Both the position numbers and the translations under genes were made by a program. From contig CAZRSF010000002.1 in assembly GCA_964602655.1 (NCBI GenBank), positions 1 to 64,000 of the forward strand: DNA of 64,000 bases, read 5' to 3'. Shown piece after piece: positions 7,343 through 15,480 of the stretch. Below the pieces are notes generated by a model, which was given only the letters and a program-made list of their open reading frames with translations, did no database searches and was not told where the DNA came from. How positions within the stretch are numbered: the stretch's first letter is position 1; every line of letters begins with the position of its first letter. This DNA is from Moduliflexus sp964602655. GTDB taxonomy: Bacteria; Moduliflexota; Moduliflexia; Moduliflexales; Moduliflexaceae.

Positions 7343-10045
7343 TTACGTATGGTATTTTTCTGCCTCACACTCCAGGCTGGCGTAAAGAAACGCAGCCAAT
7401 CCTTTGAAATCGTTCAGGCGCTGCTCGGAACTGATGTAATATTCGTAATTGCCCGCCGAACGGAGCGTCCCGACGCTGACAACGCCCGTCATCGTGACCC
7501 GCTGCCGCGCATCAAGAAAAATATGCCGATCCAGCAAGCTCTGATAGGCGCGTTGCGCGTTTGCTGAAAAGGATGTATCAAGCACCCCCATTCTGACGCC
7601 TTTGGCGAACGCATACGCAAACATCGCGCTGCATGACGTTTCAAGCCAGTTGTCAGTCCGCTCACCCTTATCAAGCACTTGATGCCATAATCCGGTTTCG
7701 GCGTCTTGATAGGTCGCTACAGAAGCAGCCACCCGCCGCAGAATGTCAAGCACGGCGGCGCGTTCGGCATGTTCCGCTGGCAGCGATTCAAGACAATCTA
7801 CCAGTGCCATGAGATACCAGCCGACCGCGCGTCCCCAGATTTCTGGCGACGCGCCGCGCTCAGGATGCGCCCAGACGTGCGTTTTGCGTTCGTCCCAGCC
7901 ATGAAACAGCAGGCCGGTGCGCGGATCATGCGCGTGTTGATACATCAATCGAATCTGGCGAATCGCATCGTCGAAATGTTCGGGCTGTCCGAATTCGCGG
8001 GCAAATTCGACCGAAAACACGTCGGCCATATAAATGCCGTCCAGCCACATTTGATACGGATAGCGCTGTTTATGCCAGTAGCCGCCGTCGCTTGTTCGCG
8101 GCTGATTTTGCAATTGATTCATCAGGATGTCAGCGGCGCGTTGATATTTCGCCGCGCCGGTTTCGCGATATAAGGCGATCAAAATTCTGCCGGGCAAAAT
8201 ATTATCAAGCGCGTATTCTTCCGGGCGGTATTTTCCCGGTTCGAATTGCCCGTCAGCATTGATAAACAGGTCAACCCACTCGATGATGTAATCCAAATAC
8301 GCCTGCCGCCCGGTTTTTTGCCAGAGCGCGAACAGGGCATTGATAAAAAATCCGTTTTGATACACCCATTTTTCGGGGTGATAGACGTGCAAATCTTTCG
8401 GATCAGGATAGGTTGCCAACACCGAATCAGCGACGATTTCCGCCCACGATTTTTCAATTGCGCCGTAACGAGCGCAATATGCCTGAATGGAGAGCAATTC
8501 CGCGCCGTCTCGCAACGGACGCCCCAACAGCGCGACATGCTTGCGGAGATGGCTGCCGACAAAGCGATAATGCAGCGCTTCATGGCGGTGTAACGCCTGA
8601 TAGAGGCGTTCTTTGAGCGAAACGTCTTGCAGAACAAAGCCATAAATGATATGCAGCAGTTGCCGCGATTCGGGCTGTATCAGGAAGTCAATCAAGTGCG
8701 CGTCGGGCGTGGCGTCGAGCGGCCTGATTTTGCTGAAATCCGCCGTGATATGATAGAATTTCAGCGCGTCTTGATACGAATTCAGCGCGACCCGGTGAAT
8801 CTCGCGATACAGCGCCGGTTCAGCGACCGCAATCACGCGCAGCGCTTCCAGCCAGGATGTCCCGGCGGTTTTGACATGCAGCCGCCCGTTCGTGCATTTG
8901 CCGATGGCGGGGTAGGTGGAAAATTTGTCGCTGCCGGAATGAATCGAAATTTTGTAGTTGCCGCAGGCGCGGGCAATCGCGCAATGCTGCTGAAGCTGCC
9001 GCTCGAATTCTTGCACATCGCCGATATAATCAATCGCTTTTTGAAATTCGCCGATAAAGCGCGGCGCTAACGAATCCACGACCACGCCGCTGTGCATAAG
9101 CTCTTTCACGATAAACAGATGATGTTCCGGCAGCGTCGGCGTCGTGGTTTCGTCAATCGAAACTTCGAAATCCACGTTGCCTGCGCCATTGCGGTCGCAG
9201 AGCAGGCGGTACACCTCAGCGGCAAACGACACGGCTGCGCCATACATCGCGCAGCAGCGATGCAATTCCGTCGCGTTGAAGGTCAGCGTCACGTCATCGG
9301 CAACGCAAATCGGCGCGGCGAGATACGCGGTTTCCAGGCGGATTCGTTCCGCTTCAGGCAATTGTAAGTAGGCGTTCCGCAATTGCGTTGTTGACCATGT
9401 TGCGGCCTGCGTGTTCATCACGTCGCTCAGGTCGAGCGTGATCATGGTCGCGCCGCATTCCAGCGCAAATTCAATATCTTCGAGACGTTTCAAATGATCG
9501 CCGTCAAAGCCGAAGCCGCCTTCGTACCCTTCCTGAAATACGGCAAACGTGGCGGCATCCAGCACATCGAACCATGTCCGTTTCGTGAAATTCAATTCCC
9601 GCATGGATTGCTGCGCTAAGACCGGAAAAATGTCGTAATCGCGGATCGCTTTGATATGCGCGGGATTCGCCAGACCAAGCCGGTCGCCCGTGCCGATGGT
9701 GGCGTTTTTGCCGCGCAACGGCTGCGGCGCGGTAAACGGGAATTCCTGGCGCAGAAAGACAGCGGCGTCATGCGTCAGCGCGGTTTTTGCGACGACATAT
9801 TCGCCGTATTGTTCGCGCGGGCCGGGGAAATTCGGAAAGGCGTCGGCAGCGGTCGCGCACATTGCCAAACATTTTTCCTGCGAATCGTCGTCGCGCGCGA
9901 TGCAAAAAATCGCGTTCCCCTTTTTGCGCAGCGATGACAGATACACGCCGTCATCCACCACGATTTCTGCGGCGCGGCAATGCGCTAAATCAGCGTCGAA
10001 AAGACGCTTGTTCGTGATATAATCTGCAAGGTGTTGATTGGTCAT
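7343..10045 (-). CDS. Tagaturonate epimerase (UxaE) fused to GH105 unsaturated rhamnogalacturonyl hydrolase
   Basis: A 900-residue fusion. Residues about 30-480 match the UxaE family, which interconverts D-tagaturonate and D-fructuronate; conserved stretches include GTGDRLGLANPAHI, GGFGFDGDHLKRLEDIE and SIHSGSDKFS with KTAGTSWLEALR. Residues about 520-890 match GH105 (YteR/YesR), an alpha/alpha-barrel that hydrolyses the unsaturated uronic acid from pectin-lyase products. The two expected acidic residues are visible as D614 (YALDNILPG) and D669 (MWLDGIYMA), with SPEIWGRAVGWYLMAL nearby. Each half alone is normally a separate gene of about 370-500 residues. No signal peptide is seen, so it should act in the cytoplasm on imported oligosaccharides. 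It is the last gene of the five-gene minus-strand operon. The frame is intact. Confidence 0.88.
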   Translation of the reverse strand: MTNQHLADYITNKRLFDADLAHCRAAEIVVDDGVYLSSLRKKGNAIFCIARDDDSQEKCLAMCATAADAFPNFPGPREQYGEYVVAKTALTHDAAVFLRQEFPFTAPQPLRGKNATIGTGDRLGLANPAHIKAIRDYDIFPVLAQQSMRELNFTKRTWFDVLDAATFAVFQEGYEGGFGFDGDHLKRLEDIEFALECGATMITLDLSDVMNTQAATWSTTQLRNAYLQLPEAERIRLETAYLAAPICVADDVTLTFNATELHRCCAMYGAAVSFAAEVYRLLCDRNGAGNVDFEVSIDETTTPTLPEHHLFIVKELMHSGVVVDSLAPRFIGEFQKAIDYIGDVQEFERQLQQHCAIARACGNYKISIHSGSDKFSTYPAIGKCTNGRLHVKTAGTSWLEALRVIAVAEPALYREIHRVALNSYQDALKFYHITADFSKIRPLDATPDAHLIDFLIQPESRQLLHIIYGFVLQDVSLKERLYQALHRHEALHYRFVGSHLRKHVALLGRPLRDGAELLSIQAYCARYGAIEKSWAEIVADSVLATYPDPKDLHVYHPEKWVYQNGFFINALFALWQKTGRQAYLDYIIEWVDLFINADGQFEPGKYRPEEYALDNILPGRILIALYRETGAAKYQRAADILMNQLQNQPRTSDGGYWHKQRYPYQMWLDGIYMADVFSVEFAREFGQPEHFDDAIRQIRLMYQHAHDPRTGLLFHGWDERKTHVWAHPERGASPEIWGRAVGWYLMALVDCLESLPAEHAERAAVLDILRRVAASVATYQDAETGLWHQVLDKGERTDNWLETSCSAMFAYAFAKGVRMGVLDTSFSANAQRAYQSLLDRHIFLDARQRVTMTGVVSVGTLRSAGNYEYYISSEQRLNDFKGLAAFLYASLECEAEKYHT

Positions 10046-10067
10046 AATATAAAAATCAATATTTCGT

Positions 10068-10095
10068 GTAGAGACGCACGGCCGTGCGTCTCTAC
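10068..10095. repeat. Perfect 28-base palindrome
   Basis: GTAGAGACGCACGG is followed directly by its exact complement CCGTGCGTCTCTAC. It lies between the oxidoreductase and epimerase-GH105 genes of the operon, where an RNA hairpin could affect distal expression. A decayed relative (GAGGCGCAATGTCGTCTCTAC) is seen near 44015. Confidence 0.85.
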
Positions 10096-10107
10096 GATAA
10101 TATGGGA

Positions 10108-11493
10108 TTACGACGCTGCTTTTTTAAACCATTCCGGCATGGCGTTTTCGATTTTGGGCAATGGGATCGGGTCAGCAACTGATGGCATCGGCGGGTACGC
10201 CGGTTCGTCGAGGCCGGCGATCAGGTCGCTGATGTGTACGGGCTGGCCGGACGCGATGGATTGATTGGCCGCGATGCCGGTCAGAATAGACCACGACCCG
10301 GCGCGATAATCGGCGGCGCGGAGATAGCGGTCTTCAGCGGCGTTCGGGTCGAACAAATCTTCTAACAAAATCGGATCGCCGCCGCCGTGTCCGCCGGTGG
10401 CTTTCCAGATGTCAACGTCGTATCCGGCTTGAAACAGCGGGTAGATTTTGGTTTTCGTCCCTTCCGGCATCAATTCGCCCGGCACGGAACCGTCGCCGCT
10501 GAAATAGACCGTTTCCTGACAGACATGTTCCAGGCGTCCTTGCGTACCGTTAAAGCAGACGACATAGCCTTCCCAGGGCATAAACGCATGGAGCGAGTAG
10601 GTCATGGCGGCTCCGCTGCGATACTTCACGACGGCCTGGATCGTATCTTCGATGTCAATCGAAGCGTCGAACAGGCAGCGGTCGCGGAAATAGCCATCGT
10701 AGTGTTCCTGATCCAGATACGAGGTTTTCAATTTCGGGTACGTTCGCAGATCAAGATAAAACGGGCAGCGTCCCGCGTCGGCGCATGTCAGGCAGCGCTC
10801 GCTGCGGTTCACGATGCCGTAGCGGTCGGCCATTTCCGGGCTGTAAAAGTTGCGCGTTCCGGTGGCGTACACGGTTTCGGGCACGCTGGACAACCACCAG
10901 TTCACCAAATCGAAATGATGGGTCGCTTTATGCACGAGCAAGCCGCCGGAATTCTCTTTGCGCCGATGCCAGCGGCGGAAATAATCCGCGCCGTGTTTGG
11001 TGTCCAACAGCCAGTGAAAATCTACGGACACGACGTTCCCGATGACGCCGGACATCAGCAACTCTTTGATCTGGGTGCGAGGCGGCGCGTACCGGTAATT
11101 GAAGGTGACGCGGCAGGAACGGCCGGTCGCTTTTTGCGTGTCAATAATCCGCTGACATTTCTGCGCGTTCATTGTCATCGGCTTTTCGGTGATGACATCG
11201 CAACCGGCCTGCATGGCGCGGCAGATGTATTCGTCATGCGCGGAATCCTGCGTTGTCACAATCACGACATTCGGGCGAGTTTCCGCCAGCATCGCGTCGA
11301 ATTGGTCGTCGCGATACACCGCAACTGCCTTGCCCTGTTCTTTCAGGATCGTTTCGCGCATACGCAAACGCCCTTCATTTTTATCGCAAATCGCGACCAA
11401 TTCGCCGACCTCGGTAAAGCGCTTGAGCAGCGCGTCAACATACATGCCGGAGCGGTCGCCGACTCCCACAAGCGCATAGCGTGTTTTTTTCAT
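10108..11493 (-). CDS. Gfo/Idh/MocA-family NAD(P)-dependent oxidoreductase
   Basis: A 461-residue protein with an N-terminal Rossmann fold (ALVGVGDRSGMYVDALL) and the family's catalytic E103-K104-P105 (ITEKPMTMNA). A candidate active-site His lies in HKATHHFDLVNWW. Members oxidise or reduce sugars, sugar acids or inositols, or act as NAD-dependent glycosidases. It is longer than the usual 330-390 residues. It also carries a Cys cluster, C234-x2-C237-x5-C243 (ERCLTCADAGRCPFY), which may bind a metal; this is seen in a subgroup of the family and its role is not known to me. It is the fourth gene of the sugar-uptake operon, so it probably handles the imported sugar or uronate. Confidence 0.85.
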   Translation of the reverse strand: MKKTRYALVGVGDRSGMYVDALLKRFTEVGELVAICDKNEGRLRMRETILKEQGKAVAVYRDDQFDAMLAETRPNVVIVTTQDSAHDEYICRAMQAGCDVITEKPMTMNAQKCQRIIDTQKATGRSCRVTFNYRYAPPRTQIKELLMSGVIGNVVSVDFHWLLDTKHGADYFRRWHRRKENSGGLLVHKATHHFDLVNWWLSSVPETVYATGTRNFYSPEMADRYGIVNRSERCLTCADAGRCPFYLDLRTYPKLKTSYLDQEHYDGYFRDRCLFDASIDIEDTIQAVVKYRSGAAMTYSLHAFMPWEGYVVCFNGTQGRLEHVCQETVYFSGDGSVPGELMPEGTKTKIYPLFQAGYDVDIWKATGGHGGGDPILLEDLFDPNAAEDRYLRAADYRAGSWSILTGIAANQSIASGQPVHISDLIAGLDEPAYPPMPSVADPIPLPKIENAMPEWFKKAAS

Positions 11494-11508
11494 AATCCTT
11501 TATTTTTA

Positions 11509-11589
11509 CCACGAAACACACGAAATACACGAAAATACAAAACATGTGTTTCTCTATTTATATTTTCGTGTATTTCGTGTGTTTCGTGG
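11509..11589. repeat. CCACGAAACACACGAA long inverted repeat, copy 1
   Basis: About 34-base arms (CCACGAAACACACGAAATAC... and ...GTATTTCGTGTGTTTCGTGG) face each other across a short AT-rich centre, between the permease and oxidoreductase genes. Copies lie at 27057 and 58982. A transcript would form a long stable hairpin inside the operon. Confidence 0.85.
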
Positions 11590-11610
11590 AGATCATTGTT
11601 TTCCTAATTG

Positions 11611-12507
11611 TTATCCTTTTAAGCCTGATGTGCTGATGCCTTCCACAATGTATTTTTGGAAGAGTATAAAAATGACGAACACCGGAATGAGCGACAGGCT
11701 CGACATCGCGAAAATCGCTCCCCAGTCGGTCTGTCCCGACGGGTCAGCAAAGGTGCGCAACGCCATCGAAACGGTGTAGAGTCGTGGATCGTTCAAATAA
11801 ATCAATGGGGTCAAAAACTCCGCCCACGTCCAGTAGAACGAGAAAATCGCCGATGTAATCAGCGCGGGCTGCACTAACGGAATCAGGATGCGGAAGAAAA
11901 TCCCGACCTTGCTGCATCCGTCAATCTCCGCCGCTTCATCCAATTCCTTCGGAATGCCGCGCATGAATTGCACGAGCAGAAAGATGAAAAACGGCGCGCC
12001 GAATAAGCGCGGAATCAGCAGCGGTTTGAAGGTGTTGATCCACCCTAATTTGCTGAAGACGATGTATTGCGGAATCAGCAGCACTTGCTGCGGCAGCATA
12101 ATCGTCAGCAGCATGATCATGAACCAGAATTTTCTGCCCGGAAACGGAATTCTGGCGAAGGCGTAGGCAATCACCGCCGACGAACAGACCTGCGCAATCG
12201 TGCCGAAACCGGCATAATACAGGGAATTTTTGAAAAATGTCGCGAACGTCACGCCGCCGAATCCTTTCCAGCCGTTTGCGTAATTTTCGACGCGCCACGC
12301 TTTCGGAATCAAGGTGGTGACATGCGTCCAGATTTCGTCCGGGGCTTTGAACGAACTGGCAAACAGCCAGAGAATCGGATAAATCATCATAAAGCCCAAC
12401 GCGCCGATCAACAGATGATAAATCAGGCTTTGGACGAGCATTTTCTTCGTATGCTCGGCGTGAGAATACGACTGAGGCGTTTTGGCTGATGTTGTCAGCA
12501 TACTCAT
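11611..12507 (-). CDS. ABC sugar transporter permease, MalG/UgpE type
   Basis: A 298-residue inner-membrane protein with about six hydrophobic segments. The first, YHLLIGALGFMMIYPILWLF, follows a basic N-terminus. The cytoplasmic EAA loop that docks to the ATPase is clear: EAAEIDGCSKVGIFFRILIP. The IPKELDEAAEIDG form is typical of the carbohydrate-uptake-1 subfamily. It pairs with the upstream permease, 12 bases away, and the solute-binding protein. No ATPase gene is in this operon, so a shared MsmK/UgpC-like ATPase encoded elsewhere probably energises it. Confidence 0.92.
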   Translation of the reverse strand: MSMLTTSAKTPQSYSHAEHTKKMLVQSLIYHLLIGALGFMMIYPILWLFASSFKAPDEIWTHVTTLIPKAWRVENYANGWKGFGGVTFATFFKNSLYYAGFGTIAQVCSSAVIAYAFARIPFPGRKFWFMIMLLTIMLPQQVLLIPQYIVFSKLGWINTFKPLLIPRLFGAPFFIFLLVQFMRGIPKELDEAAEIDGCSKVGIFFRILIPLVQPALITSAIFSFYWTWAEFLTPLIYLNDPRLYTVSMALRTFADPSGQTDWGAIFAMSSLSLIPVFVIFILFQKYIVEGISTSGLKG

Positions 12508-12519
12508 GGCGTTTTCCTC

Positions 12520-13461
12520 CTATTCGGCGAGTTCCGTTTCATAGTACACCCAATATTTGGACGACTTGAACACGATTGCGGTGAAAAAAGCGATGACGGC
12601 TAACAAGACCCAGGCCATCGCCGCGCTGTAGCCCATTTCAAGGTTGACGAATCCGCGTTGATACAGATAGAGCGAATACATCAAAAGTTTGTCGCGAGGC
12701 GCGCCATTGCCGCCGGACAGGATGAATGCCTGCGTAAAGACGAGAAACCCGTGAATGATCTGCATGACCAAATTGAACAGCAGCACCGGCGTCAGCATCG
12801 GCAGCGTGATTTTCCAGAAACTATGCCATTTATTCGCGCCGTCAATCGAGGCGGATTCATAGAGTTCGGGCGGAATCTGCTTGAGGCCGGCTAAAAAGAT
12901 CAGCATCGGCGAACCGAATTGCCAGGCCGCCTCGAAGACCAATGTCCAGATTGCGGTGTCAACATTCCCTAACCAGGCCGGGCCAGCGATGCCGAATATG
13001 GCTAAAACGGCGTTCACCGCGCCTTCTTTGCCGAAAATTTGTTTCCACATCACGGCCACCGCCACGCTGCCGCCGACAATCGAAGGGGCGTAAAAGACGG
13101 CGCGATAGAGCGGAATGAAGCGGTGTTTCGTATTCAATAACATGGCGACGATCAGCGCAAACATCAGACGAAGGGGAATCGCAGTAAACACATAGAGAAA
13201 CGTGGCTTTGACAGACCGCCAGTAGCGTAAATCATGAAAAAACATGCGCTCGAAATTGCCCAATCCGATCCATTTGGGCGGCGTAAAAATGTCATACTCC
13301 GTAAATGCGAGCGCAATCGAAGCGACAATCGGAAAGAATGTAAAGGCAAAAAATCCGATCAACCAGGGTGAGAGAAAGAGATATCCGATGCCGGTATAAT
13401 TTCTGCGATACGCTTTGACCTTCTTGCCGGTCTCGGCTTGCTGCTGGGTCATTGTGTTCAT
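12520..13461 (-). CDS. ABC sugar transporter permease, MalF/UgpA type
   Basis: A 313-residue inner-membrane protein with six predicted helices and the EAA-type loop YESASIDGANKWHSFWKITL. The order SBP, MalF-type, MalG-type is standard for carbohydrate ABC importers. The start has a purine-rich ribosome site (AAAAAGGACGC). It is separated from the solute-binding protein gene by 159 bases that hold two hairpins, which may lower permease expression relative to the binding protein, as in other sugar operons. Confidence 0.92.
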   Translation of the reverse strand: MNTMTQQQAETGKKVKAYRRNYTGIGYLFLSPWLIGFFAFTFFPIVASIALAFTEYDIFTPPKWIGLGNFERMFFHDLRYWRSVKATFLYVFTAIPLRLMFALIVAMLLNTKHRFIPLYRAVFYAPSIVGGSVAVAVMWKQIFGKEGAVNAVLAIFGIAGPAWLGNVDTAIWTLVFEAAWQFGSPMLIFLAGLKQIPPELYESASIDGANKWHSFWKITLPMLTPVLLFNLVMQIIHGFLVFTQAFILSGGNGAPRDKLLMYSLYLYQRGFVNLEMGYSAAMAWVLLAVIAFFTAIVFKSSKYWVYYETELAE

Positions 13462-13503
13462 AAGCGCGTCCTTTTTCGTAGTAATTTTTCGTGAAACACT
13501 GTT

Positions 13504-13596
13504 ATTGCGAGAGCGTCAGTGCGCCACGCGGTTGCTTCGTCGCCGACGCTCCTCGCAATGACAGAAGTACAGCCCTGCCTCCTTATAGAGGCAGGG
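13504..13596. repeat. Two intercistronic hairpins (ATTGCGAG and CCCTGCCTC)
   Basis: The first (13504-13559) has arms ATTGCGAG.../...CTCGCAAT with an inner GCGTC/GACGC stem. The second (13573-13596) has arms CCCTGCCTC and GAGGCAGGG around CTTATA. Both lie between the binding-protein and permease genes. Role inferred: mRNA stabilisation of the upstream gene or partial termination. Confidence 0.65.
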
Positions 13597-13620
13597 TAGT
13601 GGCTGAGGGGCATTCGCAGA

Positions 13621-14922
13621 TTATTTTTTGCCGAGAATCTCCGTCGCCATCGTTCTCAGCGTGGCGACGCCTTCTTCGGGCGTAATCTCGCCTAAGAGCA
13701 CCGGGTCAGCAAATTCCGGCAGGAAGACGTTATTATAGACATCGCCATGCGCGGTCGGGTCGGCTGGCGGAAGTGTCGTGTTTTCTTGTTCCACTTTTTC
13801 GACAAAATCGAAGACCAGCGCCTGTACCGGGTCCAATCCGGCTTTCAGGCTCTTGCGAACGGTTGTCGAAACCGGCACGCCGCGTTCCCCTTTCATGATT
13901 TCGTTGGCTTCGGGCGAATTGACGAAGAAGTCAATGAACATTGCGGCTTCTTTCGGGTGTTTCGCGTCTTTTGTCACGGAGAAGAACATTGACGGTTTGA
14001 TGTAATTCGGCGAGCAGCATCCGCCTTTTTCTTTCGGCAGACCGATCAATCCGAGATGGCGATCAGGGCCAGCGGCTTTTTGAATCGCGGCAAGCTGATT
14101 GCTCCAGAACATCGCCATTGCGGCTTTTCCGGTGGCGATGGGGTTGCCTTCCGGTCCGGAGTTGAAAAACTCGGCCAATTCGACATCGCGCGAAGGATAC
14201 GCTCCCGCTTTGATCAGGCGCAGCAACATCTGCATTTTGCCGATCAACGGCTGATCGTCGGTATAGCCGAGCGCCTTGCCGTCTGCGGAGTATGCCCATT
14301 GTCCAAGCGACAGATACAGTGTTTTCCAGGTTTGATGATCGGCCAACGTTCCGCCCACTGCCCAGATGCCTAATTTTTCATGCAGCGTCATGCAGATTTG
14401 CTCGAAATCTTCCCAGGTCCAATCAGCCGCCGGAAGTTCGATCCCGGCTTTTTTGAAGGCATCGAGGTCAACAATCATCGCCGGAGCATTGGCGCCAAGG
14501 TTCACGCCGTACAACTTTCCGTCAACTTTGCCGCCTTCCAGCATCACCGCCGGAATATCCGCCGTATTGATCACATTCGACGACACGTATTCGTCCAATG
14601 GGAGTAACAGGCCGTTTCCGACCCATTCGGCTAATCGGGCGTAATCATGCTGCATAACGTCCGGCAGATTGCCGCCTGCCGCTTGCGTGGTCAATTTTGT
14701 GAAATAATCGCGCCAGCCGCTGAATTCATACACGATTTTGATATTCGGGTTTTTCTGTTGAAACAATTCGATCACTTGAATGGTTTGATCGTGGCGTCCC
14801 TGCGATCCCCACCACGTCATTCGCAGTTCGATTTGATCCTGAGCGCTGATCGGCGCAACGCTTCCTAAAAGAAATAGCCCGATGATCGCAACGCATAATA
14901 TCCGTCCACATACATGTTTCAT
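13621..14922 (-). CDS. ABC sugar transporter solute-binding protein (family 1)
   Basis: A 433-residue periplasmic binding protein. The signal peptide MKHVCGRILCVAIIGLFLLG... ends near SAQ, and the mature protein begins DQIELRMTWWG, typical of family-1 carbohydrate-binding proteins (IELFQQKNPNIKIVYE next). I chose ATG 14922 because GGAGG lies 8 bases upstream; the longer frame from 14937 would start on top of that site. It is the first gene of the operon and divergent from the LacI gene. The ligand is probably an unsaturated pectic oligosaccharide, judged from the UxaE-GH105 enzyme downstream. Confidence 0.93.
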   Translation of the reverse strand: MKHVCGRILCVAIIGLFLLGSVAPISAQDQIELRMTWWGSQGRHDQTIQVIELFQQKNPNIKIVYEFSGWRDYFTKLTTQAAGGNLPDVMQHDYARLAEWVGNGLLLPLDEYVSSNVINTADIPAVMLEGGKVDGKLYGVNLGANAPAMIVDLDAFKKAGIELPAADWTWEDFEQICMTLHEKLGIWAVGGTLADHQTWKTLYLSLGQWAYSADGKALGYTDDQPLIGKMQMLLRLIKAGAYPSRDVELAEFFNSGPEGNPIATGKAAMAMFWSNQLAAIQKAAGPDRHLGLIGLPKEKGGCCSPNYIKPSMFFSVTKDAKHPKEAAMFIDFFVNSPEANEIMKGERGVPVSTTVRKSLKAGLDPVQALVFDFVEKVEQENTTLPPADPTAHGDVYNNVFLPEFADPVLLGEITPEEGVATLRTMATEILGKK

Positions 14923-15173
14923 ACCTGAAACCTCCATGAAATAAGGAGAAACAATTCAGATTCTCTCATGTGTATCGAGAGAACCGCTTCTTTTGCCTCG
15001 ACAGTCTCCATGTAAAATATCATGCTATTTATGTCAATATTTTATGTAAAATAAAATCATTTTTTACATAAAAATTATAATTTATTACATATAATGGTGA
15101 ATTTTCTTGAAAAATTTCTGCGTATTCTTATATATAACATTATTCGTAATTATTTACCAGGCTGGAGTGCAAA

Positions 15174-15305
15174 AGCGACCTGAGCGACGCGAAGTTGAGC
15201 TTTTGCAACGACCCCGCCGCAAAAGCTCAACCCGCTTTGCGGAGTCGCTTTTGCACTCCTGTCGTGTGCGGCTTCGCCGCCTTGCCAACGCAAGCGTTGG
15301 CACTC
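15174..15305. repeat. Dispersed palindrome, GGAGTG...CACTCC family, copy 4 with appended half
   Basis: 15174-15259 runs from GGAGTGCAAAAGCGAC to GTCGCTTTTGCACTCC, with a nested GTTGAGCTTTTGC/GCAAAAGCTCAAC stem. It is followed by a second unit ending GCCAACGCAAGCGTTGGCACTCC, which is half of the same framework. Two tandem members suggest insertion next to an older copy. Confidence 0.7.
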
Positions 15306-15429
15306 CTGAATAATATTGTAAATAACTGACTGACGGCATGAAAACATTGTTCACAGAAAGAAAAGATTGTAAAAAATATCGCGCCTGAAATAATGGTTCG
15401 GATAATCCGAGGTTTGACTGGCAGGGGGG

Positions 15430-15460
15430 ATTCTCACGGATTCGAATCATCGGTGAGAAT
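15430..15460. promoter_or_regulatory. 31-base palindrome, candidate LacI-family operator
   Basis: ATTCTCAC and GTGAGAAT flank an inner palindrome GATTCGAATC with a central CG, the base step commonly read by LacI-family helix-turn-helix proteins. It lies 20 bases ahead of the regulator's start codon, so it could be an autoregulatory operator. An RNA hairpin role cannot be excluded. Confidence 0.5.
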
Positions 15461-15480
15461 TCCATGATAAGGATAATAAT

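Larger units (their letters stand above)
14923..15480. promoter_or_regulatory. Divergent control region of the uronate operon and lacI-type gene
   Basis: A 558-base gene-free region. From 15003 to 15110 it is very AT-rich, with repeated (A)TGTAAAA/TTTTACAT words, including an imperfect inverted pair TTTTATGTAAAA (15040-15051) and TTTTACATAAAA (15062-15073). This could be an operator or promoter zone. The middle (15174-15305) is taken up by dispersed palindromes. The part next to the regulator gene holds a strong palindrome at 15430-15460. Confidence 0.6.

Noticed and set aside
10387..11607. 406-codon plus-strand frame opposite the oxidoreductase gene
   Set aside because: It is antisense to a clear Gfo/Idh/MocA gene and has no family features; GC-rich codons create long shadow frames here.
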